A DNA stretch of 64,000 nt from Pseudomonas urmiensis (GCF_014268815.2 NZ_JABWRE020000001.1:5213001-5277000); one strand, 5' to 3'. Positions 25,629 through 37,109 are shown, numbered from the stretch's first letter. Made by a program: numbers and translations. Notes: a model not told the origin generated them from the sequence alone.

Positions 25629-26924
25629 ATGGACCTGATTCTGCTGGCCGTGCCGTTTTTCTTCGTGCTGATCGCGGTGGAGCTGATCGCCGACTTTGTG
25701 CGCGGTCAGCGTAACTATCGTCTGGCCGACTCGATCAACAGCCTCAGCACCGGAGTGCTGTCGACCAGCACCGGGCTGTTGACCAAGGGAGTTGGCCTGG
25801 TGACTTACGCACTGGCCTGGGAGCACCTGGCGTTGCTGCGTTTGCCTGGGCACGCCTGGTGGGTCTGGCTGCTGGCGTTTGTGCTGTACGACTTCTGCTA
25901 TTACTGGCTGCACCGCCTGGGCCACGAGCGCAATGTGCTGTGGGCTGCGCACTCGGTGCATCACCAGAGCGAGGAGTACAACCTGACCACCGCCCTGCGC
26001 CAGACCAGCAGCGGCTTTATCTTCTCGTGGATCTTCTACCTGCCCCTGGCGTTGCTCGGCGTGCCGCCGCTGGTATTCATCACCGTGGCGTCGCTGAACC
26101 TGCTGTACCAGTTCTGGGTGCACACCCGGCACATTCCCAAGCTGGGTTGGCTCGAATGGGTGTTGATCACGCCGTCCAACCATCGCGTTCACCATGCGCA
26201 GAATCCACAGTACTTGGATTGCAACTATGGCGGCGTGTTCATTCTCTGGGACCGCTTGTTCGGCACCTTCCAGGAAGAAGACCGGCGTGAACCGGTGATC
26301 TTTGGCGTGACCACGCCGCTGGCCAGTTGGAATCCACTGTGGGCCAACCTGCAGTTCTATGCCCAGTTGTGGAACGATGCCCGGCGCACGCGCAGTGTGT
26401 GGGACAAGCTGCGCATCTGGTTCATGCCCACCGGCTGGCGCCCGGCCGATGTCGCGCAGGCTTATCCACAGGCCAAGCAGGACCTGGCCAGCTTTCGCAA
26501 ATTCGAGATTCCCTTGGGCCAGGCGCAGCAGGTTTATGTCGCCGCGCAGTTCGTGGTCTACGTGGCATTGGGCAGTTACCTGATGGAGGTTGCCGAGCAG
26601 GTCAGCAGCACCGCCCTGGCACTGGGCTGGACAGTGATGGCGTTCGGTTTGTTCGTGCTGGGCGTGGCCCTGGAGAATCGGCCTTGGGGCGCGCGCCTGG
26701 AGCTGGCGCGGCTGCTTGCCAATGGGCCGGCGCTGTACCTGGCCGGCGCACTCGGTTTAGTGACCGTCACGCCCCTCGCGTGGTTTTTGCTGCTGGGCTA
26801 CAGCCTGCTCAGCCTCGGCGGCCTGGTCTGCTGCCGCCGCCTTGCGCTCCGCGCGCAGGGTACGGAAACGCCGACGCAGCCAGAGCAGCAGGCCCAGCAC
26901 CAGCAGGCCGCCGAGCACCCATAG
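25629..26924 (+). CDS. Sterol desaturase/fatty acid hydroxylase-family membrane protein
   Basis: 431 aa. Di-iron membrane hydroxylase with histidine clusters HRLGH (95-99), HSVHH (108-112), HTRH (165-168) and HRVHH (185-189). Hydrophobic segments lie at about 1-22, 45-65, 75-95, 128-160 and again in the last 130 residues, which exceed the family core and resemble the C-terminal membrane part of alkylglycerol monooxygenase-like proteins. Predicted to hydroxylate or desaturate a lipid; substrate unknown. Its last 168 bases overlap the convergent dedA-like gene, so its Gln/Ala-rich tail (TQPEQQAQHQQAAEHP) and final membrane segment are read from DNA that also codes on the other strand. Confidence 0.85.
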   Translation: MDLILLAVPFFFVLIAVELIADFVRGQRNYRLADSINSLSTGVLSTSTGLLTKGVGLVTYALAWEHLALLRLPGHAWWVWLLAFVLYDFCYYWLHRLGHERNVLWAAHSVHHQSEEYNLTTALRQTSSGFIFSWIFYLPLALLGVPPLVFITVASLNLLYQFWVHTRHIPKLGWLEWVLITPSNHRVHHAQNPQYLDCNYGGVFILWDRLFGTFQEEDRREPVIFGVTTPLASWNPLWANLQFYAQLWNDARRTRSVWDKLRIWFMPTGWRPADVAQAYPQAKQDLASFRKFEIPLGQAQQVYVAAQFVVYVALGSYLMEVAEQVSSTALALGWTVMAFGLFVLGVALENRPWGARLELARLLANGPALYLAGALGLVTVTPLAWFLLLGYSLLSLGGLVCCRRLALRAQGTETPTQPEQQAQHQQAAEHP

Positions 26925-27401
26925 CTCGTACTTTTTCACATTGCCCAACAGGCCTTCGAGGATGGCGCCGAAGTGGTAGGCGGCCGCGCCCAGGGCCAAG
27001 GCCCACACCGCTGCGCCAATGCCGTTGAGCAGCAGGTAGCGCCTGGGCGGATAGCCCGACAGGCCGATTGCCACCGGCATCACCGTGCGCAGGCCGTAGA
27101 CGAAACGAAAGCTCAGCACCCAGATATCCGGATGGCGGCGAATATGGTCCAGCGCCCGGTCGCCCATCGCTTGCCAGCGCGGCTTGCGTGCCAGGATCGC
27201 GCGGCCATGGCGGCGGCCCATGAAGTACCACAGCTGGTCTCCGGCATAGCTGCCGCAGAACGCCACCAACACCACCAGGTTGATGTCCATGTATCCACGG
27301 AACGCAAGGAATCCCGCGAGCACCAGGATGGTCTCACCTTCAAAAAATGTGCCGAGAAAAAGGGCGAAGTAGCCGAAATCCTGCAGGAATTGTTGAAGCA
27401 T
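26757..27401 (-). CDS. DedA-family inner-membrane protein
   Basis: 214 aa from the ATG giving MLQQFLQDFGYFALFLGTFF, the usual DedA start. A longer frame (265 aa, ATG near 27554) is possible, adding one more hydrophobic segment. Family features: FEGETILVLAGFLA, the re-entrant G-rich motif FCGSYAGDQLWYFMGRRHGR, and FRFVYGLRTVMPVAIGLSGY with conserved Arg residues. DedA proteins are linked to undecaprenyl phosphate/phospholipid flipping and proton-motive-force maintenance. The basic C-terminal tail (RRRFRTLRAERKAAAADQ) lies in the 168-bp overlap with the hydroxylase gene. Ribosome site weak for every candidate start. Confidence 0.85.
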   Translation of the reverse strand: MLQQFLQDFGYFALFLGTFFEGETILVLAGFLAFRGYMDINLVVLVAFCGSYAGDQLWYFMGRRHGRAILARKPRWQAMGDRALDHIRRHPDIWVLSFRFVYGLRTVMPVAIGLSGYPPRRYLLLNGIGAAVWALALGAAAYHFGAILEGLLGNVKKYELWVLGGLLVLGLLLWLRRRFRTLRAERKAAAADQAAEAEQAVAQQQKPREGRDGH

Positions 27402-27569
27402 TTTCTGGGGTGCTGGCGAAATGAACGCGCAGCCTACCCCTTCGCGCGCATTCATGAAAGTGTCCAAATGTGTCTCGACGTGAACAATTCCGACGAGGAG
27501 AATGCCTGCGGCCACAAGTCGCAGGGTTGCCCTTGGGTGTAACACAGGCGTCATAATGGCCGCTTATAA

Positions 27570-28619
<1,050 letters not shown>

Positions 28620-28638
28620 CGCCCTCCAGGAACGTCAG

Positions 28639-30894
28639 ATGAATAACGAAGTGCTTACCCCTGTCGAGATCAAGGATGCCCAGGCGCTGCCGCAGGAGCT
28701 GACCCAGACGCCACCGGACTTGCCCGTTGCTGCCGAGCCTGTGGCCGAGCAGGTCGCTGAGCAGCCGGTCGAAGCGCCAGCCCCGGCCCCCACGCCGGCG
28801 CCGGCGATTCACGTGCCGAGCCTGGACGACAGCAGCCTGTACATTCATCGCGAGCTCTCGCAGCTGCAGTTCAACATCCGCGTGCTGGAGCAGGCGCTGG
28901 ATGAGTCCTACCCGCTGCTGGAGCGCCTGAAGTTCCTGCTGATCTTCTCCAGCAACCTCGACGAGTTCTTCGAGATCCGCGTTGCGGGCCTGAAAAAACA
29001 GATCAATTTTGCCCGTGAACAGGCCGGCGCCGACGGCTTGCAGCCGCACCAGGCGCTGGCGCGAATCAGTGAGCTGGTGCACTTCGAGGTGGATCGCCAG
29101 TACGCGATCCTCAACGACGTACTGCTACCGGAGCTGGAAAAACACCAGATCCGCTTCATCCGTCGCCGCCACTGGACGCCGAAACTCAAGACCTGGGTGC
29201 GGCGCTTCTTCCGCGACGAGATCGCGCCGATCATCACCCCGATCGGCCTCGACCCGACCCACCCGTTCCCGCTGTTGGTGAACAAGAGCCTGAACTTCAT
29301 CGTCGAGCTCGAAGGGGTCGATGCCTTCGGTCGCGACTCGGGCTTGGCGATCATCCCGGCTCCGCGCTTGCTGCCGCGCGTCATTCGCGTGCCGGAAGAG
29401 GTCGGCGGCAGCGGCGACAACTTCGTATTCCTGTCGTCGATGATCCACGCCCACGCCGATGACCTGTTCCAGGGCATGAAGGTCAAGGGCTGCTATCAGT
29501 TCCGCCTGACCCGTAACGCCGACCTGGCGCTGGACTCCGAAGAGGTCGACGACCTGGCCCGGGCGCTGCGTGGCGAGCTGTTCTCGCGCCGCTACGGCGA
29601 TGCCGTGCGCCTGGAAGTGGCCGATACCTGCCCCAAGCATTTGTCGGACTACTTGCTCAAGCAGTTCAGCCTGAGCGAGAGCGAGCTGTACCAGGTCAAC
29701 GGCCCGGTCAACCTCACCCGGTTGTTCAGCATTACCGGCCTGGATAGCCATCCAGAGCTGCAATACATGCCGTTCACCCCGGCGATCCCCAAGTTGCTGC
29801 AGAACGCCGAGAACATCTTCAGCGTGGTGAGCAAGCAGGACATCCTGCTGATGCACCCGTTCGAGTCGTTCACGCCAGTGGTCGACCTGCTGCGCCAGGC
29901 CGCCAAGGACCCGCACGTACTTGCCGTGCGCCAGACCTTGTACCGCAGCGGCGCCAACTCGGAAATCGTCGACGCCCTGGTGGACGCGGCGCGTAACGGC
30001 AAGGAGGTCACGGCGGTGATCGAGTTGCGGGCGCGCTTCGACGAAGAGTCCAACCTGCAGATGGCCAGCCGTCTGCAAGCCGCGGGTGCGGTGGTGATCT
30101 ATGGTGTGGTCGGCTTCAAGACCCACGCCAAGATGATGCTGATCCTGCGTCGTGAGCAGGGAGAGATCGTTCGCTACGCCCACTTGGGTACCGGCAACTA
30201 CCACGCCGGTAACGCCCGTCTGTACACCGACTACAGCCTGCTGACCTCGGATGACGCGCTGTGCGAAGACGTCGGCAAGTTGTTCAGCCAGCTGATCGGC
30301 ATGGGCAAGACCCTGCGCATGAAAAAGCTGCTGCACGCGCCGTTCACCCTGAAGAAGGGCATGCTCGACATGATTGCCCGCGAGACCCAGTTCGCGCTCG
30401 AGGGCAAGCCTGCGCACATCATCGCCAAGTTCAACTCGTTGACCGACGCGAAGATCATCCGCGCGCTGTACAAGGCCAGCCAATCGGGCGTGCGCATCGA
30501 TCTGGTAGTGCGTGGCATGTGCTGCTTGCGCCCAGGTATTCCGGGGGTTTCGCACAATATCCAGGTGCGCTCGATCATCGGCCGCTTCCTGGAGCACACG
30601 CGGGTGTTCTACTTCCTCAATGGCGGCGAAGAGCAGATCTTCCTGTCCAGTGCCGACTGGATGGAGCGCAACCTGGATAAGCGGGTCGAGACTTGTTTCC
30701 CGGTTGAAGGCAAGAAGTTGCTGCTGCGGGTGAAGAAGGAGCTGGAAAGCTACCTGACCGACAACACCCAGGCCTGGACCTTGCAGTCCGACGGCCGTTA
30801 CGTGCGCAGCACGCCGACCGGCAACCAGAACCCGCGCAGTGCCCAGGCGACCCTGTTGGAGCGCCTGAGCAACCCGGTCCTCAACGTACGCTGA
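28639..30894 (+). CDS. ppk: Polyphosphate kinase 1
   Basis: 751 aa. Makes inorganic polyphosphate from ATP. The catalytic histidines are in FKTHAKMML (H496, autophosphorylated) and [10 protein letters not shown] (H653). N-terminal PPK domain [20 protein letters not shown] starts at about residue 72. Ahead of it lies an unusual ~65-residue Pro/Ala/Glu-rich segment (for example [18 protein letters not shown]), probably disordered and absent from the shorter E. coli enzyme. AGGAAC precedes the ATG. Its 3' end overlaps the convergent ppx gene by 14 bp. Confidence 0.97.
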   Translation: MNNEVLTPVEIKDAQALPQELTQTPPDLPVAAEPVAEQVAEQPVEAPAPAPTPAPAIHVPSLDDSSLYIHRELSQLQFNIRVLEQALDESYPLLERLKFLLIFSSNLDEFFEIRVAGLKKQINFAREQAGADGLQPHQALARISELVHFEVDRQYAILNDVLLPELEKHQIRFIRRRHWTPKLKTWVRRFFRDEIAPIITPIGLDPTHPFPLLVNKSLNFIVELEGVDAFGRDSGLAIIPAPRLLPRVIRVPEEVGGSGDNFVFLSSMIHAHADDLFQGMKVKGCYQFRLTRNADLALDSEEVDDLARALRGELFSRRYGDAVRLEVADTCPKHLSDYLLKQFSLSESELYQVNGPVNLTRLFSITGLDSHPELQYMPFTPAIPKLLQNAENIFSVVSKQDILLMHPFESFTPVVDLLRQAAKDPHVLAVRQTLYRSGANSEIVDALVDAARNGKEVTAVIELRARFDEESNLQMASRLQAAGAVVIYGVVGFKTHAKMMLILRREQGEIVRYAHLGTGNYHAGNARLYTDYSLLTSDDALCEDVGKLFSQLIGMGKTLRMKKLLHAPFTLKKGMLDMIARETQFALEGKPAHIIAKFNSLTDAKIIRALYKASQSGVRIDLVVRGMCCLRPGIPGVSHNIQVRSIIGRFLEHTRVFYFLNGGEEQIFLSSADWMERNLDKRVETCFPVEGKKLLLRVKKELESYLTDNTQAWTLQSDGRYVRSTPTGNQNPRSAQATLLERLSNPVLNVR

Positions 30895-32383
30895 GGACGA
30901 AGCCGACCCGGGCCAGCCACTCCGCCTCGTTGGCGAAGTCGGCCTGGGTCAGCTGGTTCTGCTCCAACCAACCCTCTGGGAAGACCACTTCAAGGCTGTT
31001 CGCACCGGCCTTGAGCACCACCTTGGGCATCTGTTGGGTGCCGCGGATGTGGTGGAACAGGATGGCAAAGCGCAGCAGTACGCACAGGCGGATCAGCTGG
31101 ATGCCTTCGTCGCCGAACTCGGCGAACTTGTCCTTGGGGATGTTGCGGCGGTGGCCGCGCACCAACAGGGCCAGCATCTGCTGGTCTTCGCGGGAGAAAC
31201 CGGACAGGTCGGAGTGCTCGATCAGGTAGGCGCCGTGCTTGTGGTAGTGATAGTGGGCAATATCCAGCCCCACTTCGTGCACTTTCGCCGCCCAGCCGAG
31301 CAGGTCGCGCCAGTTGCCCTCTTCCAGTTTCCAGTCCTTGGCGACCTGATCGAACGCGTGCAGCGCCTTGCGCTCGACCCTCGCCGCTTGGCCCTGATCG
31401 ACGTGATAGCGCTCCATCAGCGAATTGAGGGTGCGCTCGCGCACGTCTTCATGATGGTGGCGGCCGAGCAGGTCGAACAGCACGCCTTCACGCAGGGCGC
31501 CGTCGCAGTGATCCATGCGCTGCAGCTCAAGGGCATCGAAGATCGCCTCTAGAATCGCCAGGCCTGCGGGGAAGATGGTGCGTCGGTCCGGCTTGACCCC
31601 TTCGAAATCGATCTTGTCGGTTTCGCCCAGCTTGAACAGCTTGCGTTTGACCCAGGCCAGCCCTTCGGCATTGACCTCGCCATTGCCCAAGCCACCGGCC
31701 TTGATCGCCGCACCGATGGCGCGGATGGTGCCCGAGGAGCCGATGGCTTCATCCCAGGTCAGGCGGTGCAGGGCGTTTTCGATGCTCATCAGCTCCAGGC
31801 GCGCGGCAGTGTAGGCCTGGGCGTAGCGCGCCGGGGTGATCTTGCCGTCGCGGAAATAGCGCTGGGTGAAGCTCACGCAGCCCATCTGCAGGCTCTCGCG
31901 CAGCAGCGGTTCGAAGCGTTGGCCGATGATGAACTCGGTGCTGCCGCCGCCGATGTCGGCGACCAGGCGCTTGCCGGGGGTGTCGGCCAGGGTGTGCGAC
32001 ACGCCCAGGTAGATCAGGCGCGCTTCTTCACGGCCAGAGATGACCTCTACCGGGTGGCCGAGAATGGCCTCGGCGCGCTGGATGAATTCGTTGCGGTTGC
32101 GCGCTTCGCGCAGGGCGTTGGTGCCGACGATGCGCACTGCGCCATCGGGCATGCCGTTGATCAGCTGGGCGAAGCGTTTGAGGCATTCGAGGCCACGCTG
32201 CATGGCTTCTTCGCTCAGGCGACGCTCTTCGTCGATGCCCGCAGCCAGCTGAACTTTTTCTCCAAGGCGCTCAAGAATACGGATTTCCGTATGGTGGGCC
32301 TTGGCCACGACCATATGGAAACTGTTGGAGCCAAGGTCGATGGCGGCGATCAAGGACAGGTTCTTCGCGGAGTTCTGCGGCAT
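30881..32383 (-). CDS. ppx: Exopolyphosphatase
   Basis: 500 aa from the ATG giving [20 protein letters not shown]; 227 in-frame codons upstream are non-coding. Ppx/GppA phosphatase: phosphate loop [14 protein letters not shown], the second ATPase-fold motif [14 protein letters not shown], and acidic catalytic residues near [14 protein letters not shown]. The C-terminal half is an HD-like helical domain ([20 protein letters not shown]). It degrades polyphosphate from the ends. Convergent with ppk; a Pho box lies 109-126 bp upstream of its start, so expression likely rises under phosphate limitation. Confidence 0.95.
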   Translation of the reverse strand: MPQNSAKNLSLIAAIDLGSNSFHMVVAKAHHTEIRILERLGEKVQLAAGIDEERRLSEEAMQRGLECLKRFAQLINGMPDGAVRIVGTNALREARNRNEFIQRAEAILGHPVEVISGREEARLIYLGVSHTLADTPGKRLVADIGGGSTEFIIGQRFEPLLRESLQMGCVSFTQRYFRDGKITPARYAQAYTAARLELMSIENALHRLTWDEAIGSSGTIRAIGAAIKAGGLGNGEVNAEGLAWVKRKLFKLGETDKIDFEGVKPDRRTIFPAGLAILEAIFDALELQRMDHCDGALREGVLFDLLGRHHHEDVRERTLNSLMERYHVDQGQAARVERKALHAFDQVAKDWKLEEGNWRDLLGWAAKVHEVGLDIAHYHYHKHGAYLIEHSDLSGFSREDQQMLALLVRGHRRNIPKDKFAEFGDEGIQLIRLCVLLRFAILFHHIRGTQQMPKVVLKAGANSLEVVFPEGWLEQNQLTQADFANEAEWLARVGFVLSVR

Positions 32384-32491
32384 GATTTCGAGATTCTCGG
32401 TCGATAACCCGGCAATCGTGCCACGATCGCGGGCTGACGCCAACGCGCGGCAAGGCAAGGCTTGATGCAAAGCAAAGGGGCAACGAATCTT

Positions 32492-32509
32492 ATGACACTG
32501 ATATGACAG
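32492..32509 (-). promoter_or_regulatory. Pho box upstream of ppx
   Basis: On the minus strand: CTGTCAT-ATCA-GTGTCAT, two 7-bp direct repeats spaced 4 bp (11-bp period). It differs from the consensus CTGTCAT half-sites at one base of 14. It sits 109 bp upstream of the ppx ATG, a proper distance for PhoB activation. Confidence 0.7.
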
Positions 32510-32561
32510 TTTCGATTCGTGGCGTCTTGCACAACTATAGTTACACTCAATCGAGCGTGAC

Positions 32562-32590
32562 TTCCTGTAGGCGGCCGGTGCGGCTATGAT
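32562..32590 (+). promoter_or_regulatory. Candidate trxA promoter
   Basis: A good -10 TATGAT (32585-32590) lies 37 bp before the trxA ATG. The -35 partner at a 17-bp spacer, TTCCTG (32562-32567), is poor. Confidence 0.35.
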
Positions 32591-32626
32591 GGGCCACGTT
32601 TTTTGCTTACGAACCTGGAGATATCC

Positions 32627-32956
32627 ATGAGCAGCGACCTGATCAAACATGTCACCGACGCCACCTTCGAGGCTGAAGTCCTGAAGGCAGAAGGCCCGGT
32701 GCTGGTCGACTACTGGGCTGAATGGTGCGGCCCGTGCAAGATGATCGCTCCAGTCCTGGACGACATTGCTTCGACCTACCAAGGCAAACTGACTGTCGCC
32801 AAGCTGAACATCGACGACAACCAGGAAACCCCGGCCAAGCACGGCGTGCGTGGCATCCCGACGCTGATGCTGTTCAAGAACGGCAACGTCGAGGCGACCA
32901 AGGTCGGCGCGCTGTCCAAATCTCAGCTGGCTGCGTTCCTCGACGCAAACATCTGA
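32627..32956 (+). CDS. trxA: Thioredoxin 1
   Basis: 109 aa, typical length. Redox site WCGPC (residues 33-37), buried Asp in VDYWAEW, cis-Pro in RGIPTLMLF. The ATG with GGAG eight bases upstream is used; an in-frame start 8 codons earlier is not. Cytoplasmic dithiol reductase for ribonucleotide reductase, Msr and others. Followed by a strong intrinsic terminator, then rho, an order shared with E. coli. Confidence 0.97.
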   Translation: MSSDLIKHVTDATFEAEVLKAEGPVLVDYWAEWCGPCKMIAPVLDDIASTYQGKLTVAKLNIDDNQETPAKHGVRGIPTLMLFKNGNVEATKVGALSKSQLAAFLDANI

Positions 32957-32961
32957 TGTGA

Positions 32962-32994
32962 AAAAGCCCCGCAAATGCGGGGCTTTTCTTTTTT
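32962..32994 (+). terminator. Intrinsic terminator of trxA
   Basis: Perfect 11-bp stem AAAAGCCCCGC / GCGGGGCTTTT with an AAAT loop, followed by CTTTTTT. Begins six bases after the trxA stop. Confidence 0.95.
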
Positions 32995-33184
32995 CGAGCA
33001 CTAGACGCCGAAAAAAGCAAGTGTTACATTCGGCCTCGCACTGCTTCTTCAGTGCCCTCTGCACGCCGTCGCCGACGCATCCCTAATTCGAATCAGTACG
33101 CGATCCTGTCGCCAATCTTGCGGCGCGGCTTCATTAAGCCAGAAGCTTAATCCTCCCTTCTTACATGATTACGTCACTCCCCTT

Positions 33185-34444
33185 ATGAACCTGACTGAAC
33201 TCAAGCAAAAGCCGATTACCGATCTGCTGGAAATGGCCGAACAGATGGGCATCGAAAACATGGCCCGTTCGCGCAAGCAGGACGTGATTTTCGCCCTGTT
33301 GAAGAAACACGCGAAAAGCGGCGAAGAGATCTCGGGTGACGGCGTGCTGGAGATTCTCCAGGATGGCTTCGGTTTCCTGCGTTCGGCTGATGCGTCCTAC
33401 TTGGCCGGCCCAGACGACATCTACGTCTCGCCTAGCCAGATCCGCCGTTTCAACCTGCGTACCGGCGACACCATCGTCGGCAAGATCCGCCCGCCGAAGG
33501 AAGGGGAGCGTTACTTCGCGCTGCTCAAGGTCGACACGATCAACTTCGACCGTCCGGAAAACGCCAAGAACAAGATCCTGTTCGAGAACTTGACGCCGCT
33601 GTTCCCCAACAAGCGCCTGAAGATGGAAGCCGGTAACGGTTCCACCGAAGACTTGACCGGCCGCGTCATCGATCTCTGCGCCCCGATCGGCAAAGGCCAG
33701 CGCGGCCTGATCGTCGCCCCGCCAAAAGCGGGCAAGACCATCATGCTGCAGAACATCGCGGCCAACATCACCCGTAACAACCCCGAGTGCCACCTGATCG
33801 TGCTGTTGATCGACGAGCGCCCGGAAGAAGTGACCGAAATGCAGCGCACCGTGCGCGGCGAAGTGGTCGCTTCCACCTTCGACGAGCCGCCGACCCGCCA
33901 CGTGCAGGTTGCCGAGATGGTCATCGAGAAGGCCAAGCGCCTGGTCGAGCACAAGAAAGACGTGGTCATCCTGCTCGACTCGATCACCCGTCTGGCGCGT
34001 GCCTACAACACCGTGATCCCAAGCTCCGGCAAGGTCCTCACCGGTGGTGTCGATGCTCACGCCCTGGAGAAGCCAAAACGCTTCTTCGGTGCTGCGCGTA
34101 ACATCGAGGAAGGCGGTTCGCTGACCATTATCGCCACCGCGCTGGTTGAAACCGGCTCGAAGATGGACGAAGTGATCTACGAAGAGTTCAAAGGTACCGG
34201 CAACATGGAGCTGCCGCTGGATCGCCGCATCGCCGAGAAGCGTGTGTTCCCGGCCATCAACATCAACAAGTCGGGTACCCGTCGCGAAGAGCTGCTGACC
34301 GCTGACGACGAGCTGCAGCGCATGTGGATTCTGCGCAAGCTGTTGCACCCGATGGATGAGATCGCCGCCATCGAGTTCTTGACTGACAAGCTCAAGCAGA
34401 CCAAGACCAACGATGAGTTCTTCCTGTCGATGAAGCGCAAGTAA
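33185..34444 (+). CDS. rho: Transcription termination factor Rho
   Basis: 419 aa, standard length. N-terminal helix-extension-helix and cold-shock-like RNA-binding domain ([21 protein letters not shown]). Then the RecA-like ATPase with Walker [12 protein letters not shown], Walker [18 protein letters not shown]-loop [20 protein letters not shown] and R-loop [13 protein letters not shown] leader of about 190 bases separates it from the trxA terminator, in keeping with known autoregulation of rho by attenuation in its leader. No clear Shine-Dalgarno sequence is visible before the ATG. Confidence 0.97.
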   Translation: MNLTELKQKPITDLLEMAEQMGIENMARSRKQDVIFALLKKHAKSGEEISGDGVLEILQDGFGFLRSADASYLAGPDDIYVSPSQIRRFNLRTGDTIVGKIRPPKEGERYFALLKVDTINFDRPENAKNKILFENLTPLFPNKRLKMEAGNGSTEDLTGRVIDLCAPIGKGQRGLIVAPPKAGKTIMLQNIAANITRNNPECHLIVLLIDERPEEVTEMQRTVRGEVVASTFDEPPTRHVQVAEMVIEKAKRLVEHKKDVVILLDSITRLARAYNTVIPSSGKVLTGGVDAHALEKPKRFFGAARNIEEGGSLTIIATALVETGSKMDEVIYEEFKGTGNMELPLDRRIAEKRVFPAININKSGTRREELLTADDELQRMWILRKLLHPMDEIAAIEFLTDKLKQTKTNDEFFLSMKRK

Positions 34445-34469
34445 GCGATTCGTTTCACAGGCTGATGAT

Positions 34470-34530
34470 TTGGGGCTGCTGCGCAGTCCTTCGCGGATAA
34501 GCCCGCGAAGGGTCGCGCAGCGGCCCCAAG
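34470..34530. repeat. Long imperfect inverted repeat after rho
   Basis: TTGGGGCTGCTGCGCAG...CTTCGCGG faces CCGCGAAGG...GCGCAGCGGCCCCAA around an ATAAG/CC loop: a REP-related hairpin of about 27 bp per arm with a few mismatches, followed by CATTTTT. Probably ends the rho transcript. Confidence 0.65.
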
Positions 34531-34608
34531 TCATTTTTGCATCCTAAAACGGCTTGATCAGCGCTACACTCTGCACCCCGACCGATACGGCCAACACGAG
34601 GCTCACGC

Positions 34609-36075
34609 ATGCAGTATCGCGATTTGCGCGACTTTATCCGTGGCTTGGAACAGCGCGGCGAACTCAAGCGCATCCAGGTTCCGATTTCACCCGTCCTGGA
34701 AATGACCGAAGTCTGCGATCGCACCTTGCGTGCCAAGGGCCCGGCGTTGCTGTTCGAAAAGCCTACCGGCTTCGACATTCCAGTGCTCGGCAACCTGTTT
34801 GGCACCCCGGAGCGGGTGGCCATGGGCATGGGCGCCGAATCGGTCGACGAGCTGCGTGAAATCGGCAAGCTGCTGGCCTTCCTCAAGGAGCCCGAGCCGC
34901 CCAAGGGGCTCAAGGACGCCTGGTCGAAACTGCCGATCTTCAAGAAAGTCGTGTCGATGGCGCCCAAGGTCATCAAAGACGCGGTGTGCCAGGAAATCGT
35001 GGTCGAGGGCGAAGACGTCGACCTCAGCCAGTTGCCGATCCAGCACTGCTGGCCGGGCGATGTGGCGCCGCTGATCACCTGGGGCCTGACCGTCACCCGC
35101 GGGCCGAACAAAGAACGCCAGAACCTGGGCATCTATCGCCAGCAGGTGATCGGCCGTAACAAGGTCATCATGCGTTGGCTGAGCCACCGTGGCGGCGCTT
35201 TGGATTATCGCGAGTGGTGCGAAAAGCATCCTGGCCAGCCATTCCCGGTGGCGGTAGCCCTGGGCGCGGACCCGGCGACCATTCTTGGCGCTGTGACCCC
35301 GGTGCCTGACACCCTTTCCGAATACGCCTTCGCCGGCCTGCTGCGCGGCAACCGTACCGAGCTGGTCAAGTGCCGTGGCAGTGACCTGCAGGTGCCGGCC
35401 ACTGCGGAAATCATCCTGGAAGGGGTGATCCACCCAGGCGAGATGGCCCCCGAAGGCCCATACGGCGACCACACCGGTTACTACAACGAGGTGGACAGCT
35501 TCCCGGTGTTCACCATCGAGCGCATCACCCACCGGCGTAATCCGATCTATCACAGCACCTACACCGGCCGTCCACCGGATGAGCCGGCGATCCTTGGCGT
35601 TGCGCTGAACGAAGTGTTCGTGCCGATCCTGCAGAAGCAGTTCCCGGAGATCATCGACTTCTACTTGCCGCCCGAAGGTTGCTCGTACCGCATGGCGGTA
35701 GTGACCATCAAGAAGCAGTACCCAGGCCATGCCAAGCGGGTAATGTTGGGTGTCTGGTCGTTCCTGCGACAGTTCATGTACACCAAGTTCGTTATCGTTA
35801 CCGACGACGACGTCAACGCCCGCGACTGGAACGACGTAATCTGGGCCATCACCACGCGCATGGACCCCAAGCGTGATACGGTGATGATCGACAACACGCC
35901 AATCGACTACCTGGACTTCGCGTCGCCGGTATCGGGGCTGGGGTCGAAGATGGGCCTGGATGCAACGCACAAGTGGCCGGGCGAGACTACACGCGAATGG
36001 GGCCGAGTCATCGTCAAGGACGATGCCGTCACCCGCCGTATCGATGAGCTGTGGGATCAGTTGGGAATAGATTGA
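34609..36075 (+). CDS. ubiD: 4-hydroxy-3-polyprenylbenzoate decarboxylase
   Basis: 488 aa, as in E. coli UbiD. Decarboxylates the polyprenyl-hydroxybenzoate intermediate of ubiquinone synthesis, using prenylated FMN supplied by UbiX. Conserved blocks: [20 protein letters not shown] at the start, [20 protein letters not shown] for cofactor binding, and the catalytic Glu region [14 protein letters not shown]. The stop overlaps the start of the downstream ferredoxin-reductase gene (TGATG). Confidence 0.97.
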   Translation: MQYRDLRDFIRGLEQRGELKRIQVPISPVLEMTEVCDRTLRAKGPALLFEKPTGFDIPVLGNLFGTPERVAMGMGAESVDELREIGKLLAFLKEPEPPKGLKDAWSKLPIFKKVVSMAPKVIKDAVCQEIVVEGEDVDLSQLPIQHCWPGDVAPLITWGLTVTRGPNKERQNLGIYRQQVIGRNKVIMRWLSHRGGALDYREWCEKHPGQPFPVAVALGADPATILGAVTPVPDTLSEYAFAGLLRGNRTELVKCRGSDLQVPATAEIILEGVIHPGEMAPEGPYGDHTGYYNEVDSFPVFTIERITHRRNPIYHSTYTGRPPDEPAILGVALNEVFVPILQKQFPEIIDFYLPPEGCSYRMAVVTIKKQYPGHAKRVMLGVWSFLRQFMYTKFVIVTDDDVNARDWNDVIWAITTRMDPKRDTVMIDNTPIDYLDFASPVSGLGSKMGLDATHKWPGETTREWGRVIVKDDAVTRRIDELWDQLGID

Positions 36076-37043
36076 TGCAGGTAACGTTGCAGCCGTCCGG
36101 GGCGGTACTGGCGCTTGAACCCGGTGAAAGGATTCTCGATGGCGCCCGGCGCCTGGGTTACGACTGTCCGAGCAGCTGCCGCAACGGCAATTGCCACGTC
36201 TGCGCTGCGTTGCTGGTGGAAGGGCGGGTGCGCCAGGACGGTGAAGTGCGTGATCACGGCGAACTGTTCACCTGCATCGCCGAGCCGCTGGAGGACTGTA
36301 TCTTGCTCTGGGACGGTGTACTTGCCTTGGGCGAACTGCCGGTACGAACCTTGGCCTGCACGGTGAGCGAGTGCGTCGAGGTGGGTGGCGACGTCTGGCG
36401 CGTGCGCCTGCGCGCTCCGGCCGGCAAGCCGCCGCGTTATCACGCCGGCCAGTACCTGATGATCGAGCGCGACGGCGCCGACAAGGCAGCCTTCTCGCTG
36501 GCCTCCGCGCCGCACGGCGGGCGCGATCTGGAGCTGCACGTGCTGGCGCGCGAAGCCAGTGCCGTGGCGCTGATCGAGCAATTGCAGCGCGATGGTATTG
36601 CGCGTATCCAGCTGCCGTTTGGCGATGCACATTTGGCCGAGCTGCCCGATGGGCCACTGGTGCTGATCGCCGCCGGCACCGGCATGGGCCAGATGCACAG
36701 CCTGGTCGAGCATTGCCGGGCCAATGGCTTCAAGCACCCGGTGCACTTGTATTGGGGCGTGCGTCGTCCGGAAGACTTCTACCAGATCGAGCACTGGGAT
36801 GAGTGGCAGCGCCTGCCCAACCTGTTCCTGCACAAGGTCGTCAGTGACCTGTGTGGCTGGGAAGGGCGTTGCGGCATGCTGCATGAGGCAGTTTGCGAAG
36901 ACATCGCCGACCTCAACGATGTGCACGTGTATGCCAGTGGTTCGCCAAATATGGTCTATGCCACGCTCGATGCGTTGGTTGAGGCCGGCATGGATGCGCA
37001 CCGCATGCGTGCCGATGTATTCGCCTATGCCCCGCGCGGCTGA
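36075..37043 (+). CDS. 2Fe-2S ferredoxin/flavin reductase (AscD/Fre-like)
   Basis: 322 aa. N-terminal plant-type ferredoxin with the cluster ligands in CPSSCRNGNCHVC (residues ~35-47) and a fourth Cys in LFTCIAEPLED. It is followed by a ferredoxin-NADP+ reductase-like part: FAD site RYHAGQYLMIERDG and nucleotide site LIAAGTGMGQMHSLVEH. Homologues are often named CDP-6-deoxy-delta-3,4-glucoseen reductase. The ATG overlaps the ubiD stop by one base. In E. coli, the flavin reductase gene fre is also next to ubiD, so a role in supplying reduced flavin for prenyl-FMN synthesis is plausible, but not shown. Confidence 0.85.
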   Translation: MQVTLQPSGAVLALEPGERILDGARRLGYDCPSSCRNGNCHVCAALLVEGRVRQDGEVRDHGELFTCIAEPLEDCILLWDGVLALGELPVRTLACTVSECVEVGGDVWRVRLRAPAGKPPRYHAGQYLMIERDGADKAAFSLASAPHGGRDLELHVLAREASAVALIEQLQRDGIARIQLPFGDAHLAELPDGPLVLIAAGTGMGQMHSLVEHCRANGFKHPVHLYWGVRRPEDFYQIEHWDEWQRLPNLFLHKVVSDLCGWEGRCGMLHEAVCEDIADLNDVHVYASGSPNMVYATLDALVEAGMDAHRMRADVFAYAPRG

Positions 37044-37089
37044 ATAGTTAGTCGACGCTAATAACCAAAGTGTCCGGCGATGATTATAA

Positions 37090-37109
37090 GGCGGTAAATT
37101 GTTACCGCC
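37090..37109. repeat. Perfect 8-bp inverted repeat GGCGGTAA-ATTG-TTACCGCC
   Basis: Lies 46 bp after the reductase stop in an AT-rich 254-bp gap before chaC. There is no T-tract after it, so it looks more like an operator than a terminator. Nothing else in this gap is convincing. Confidence 0.5.
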
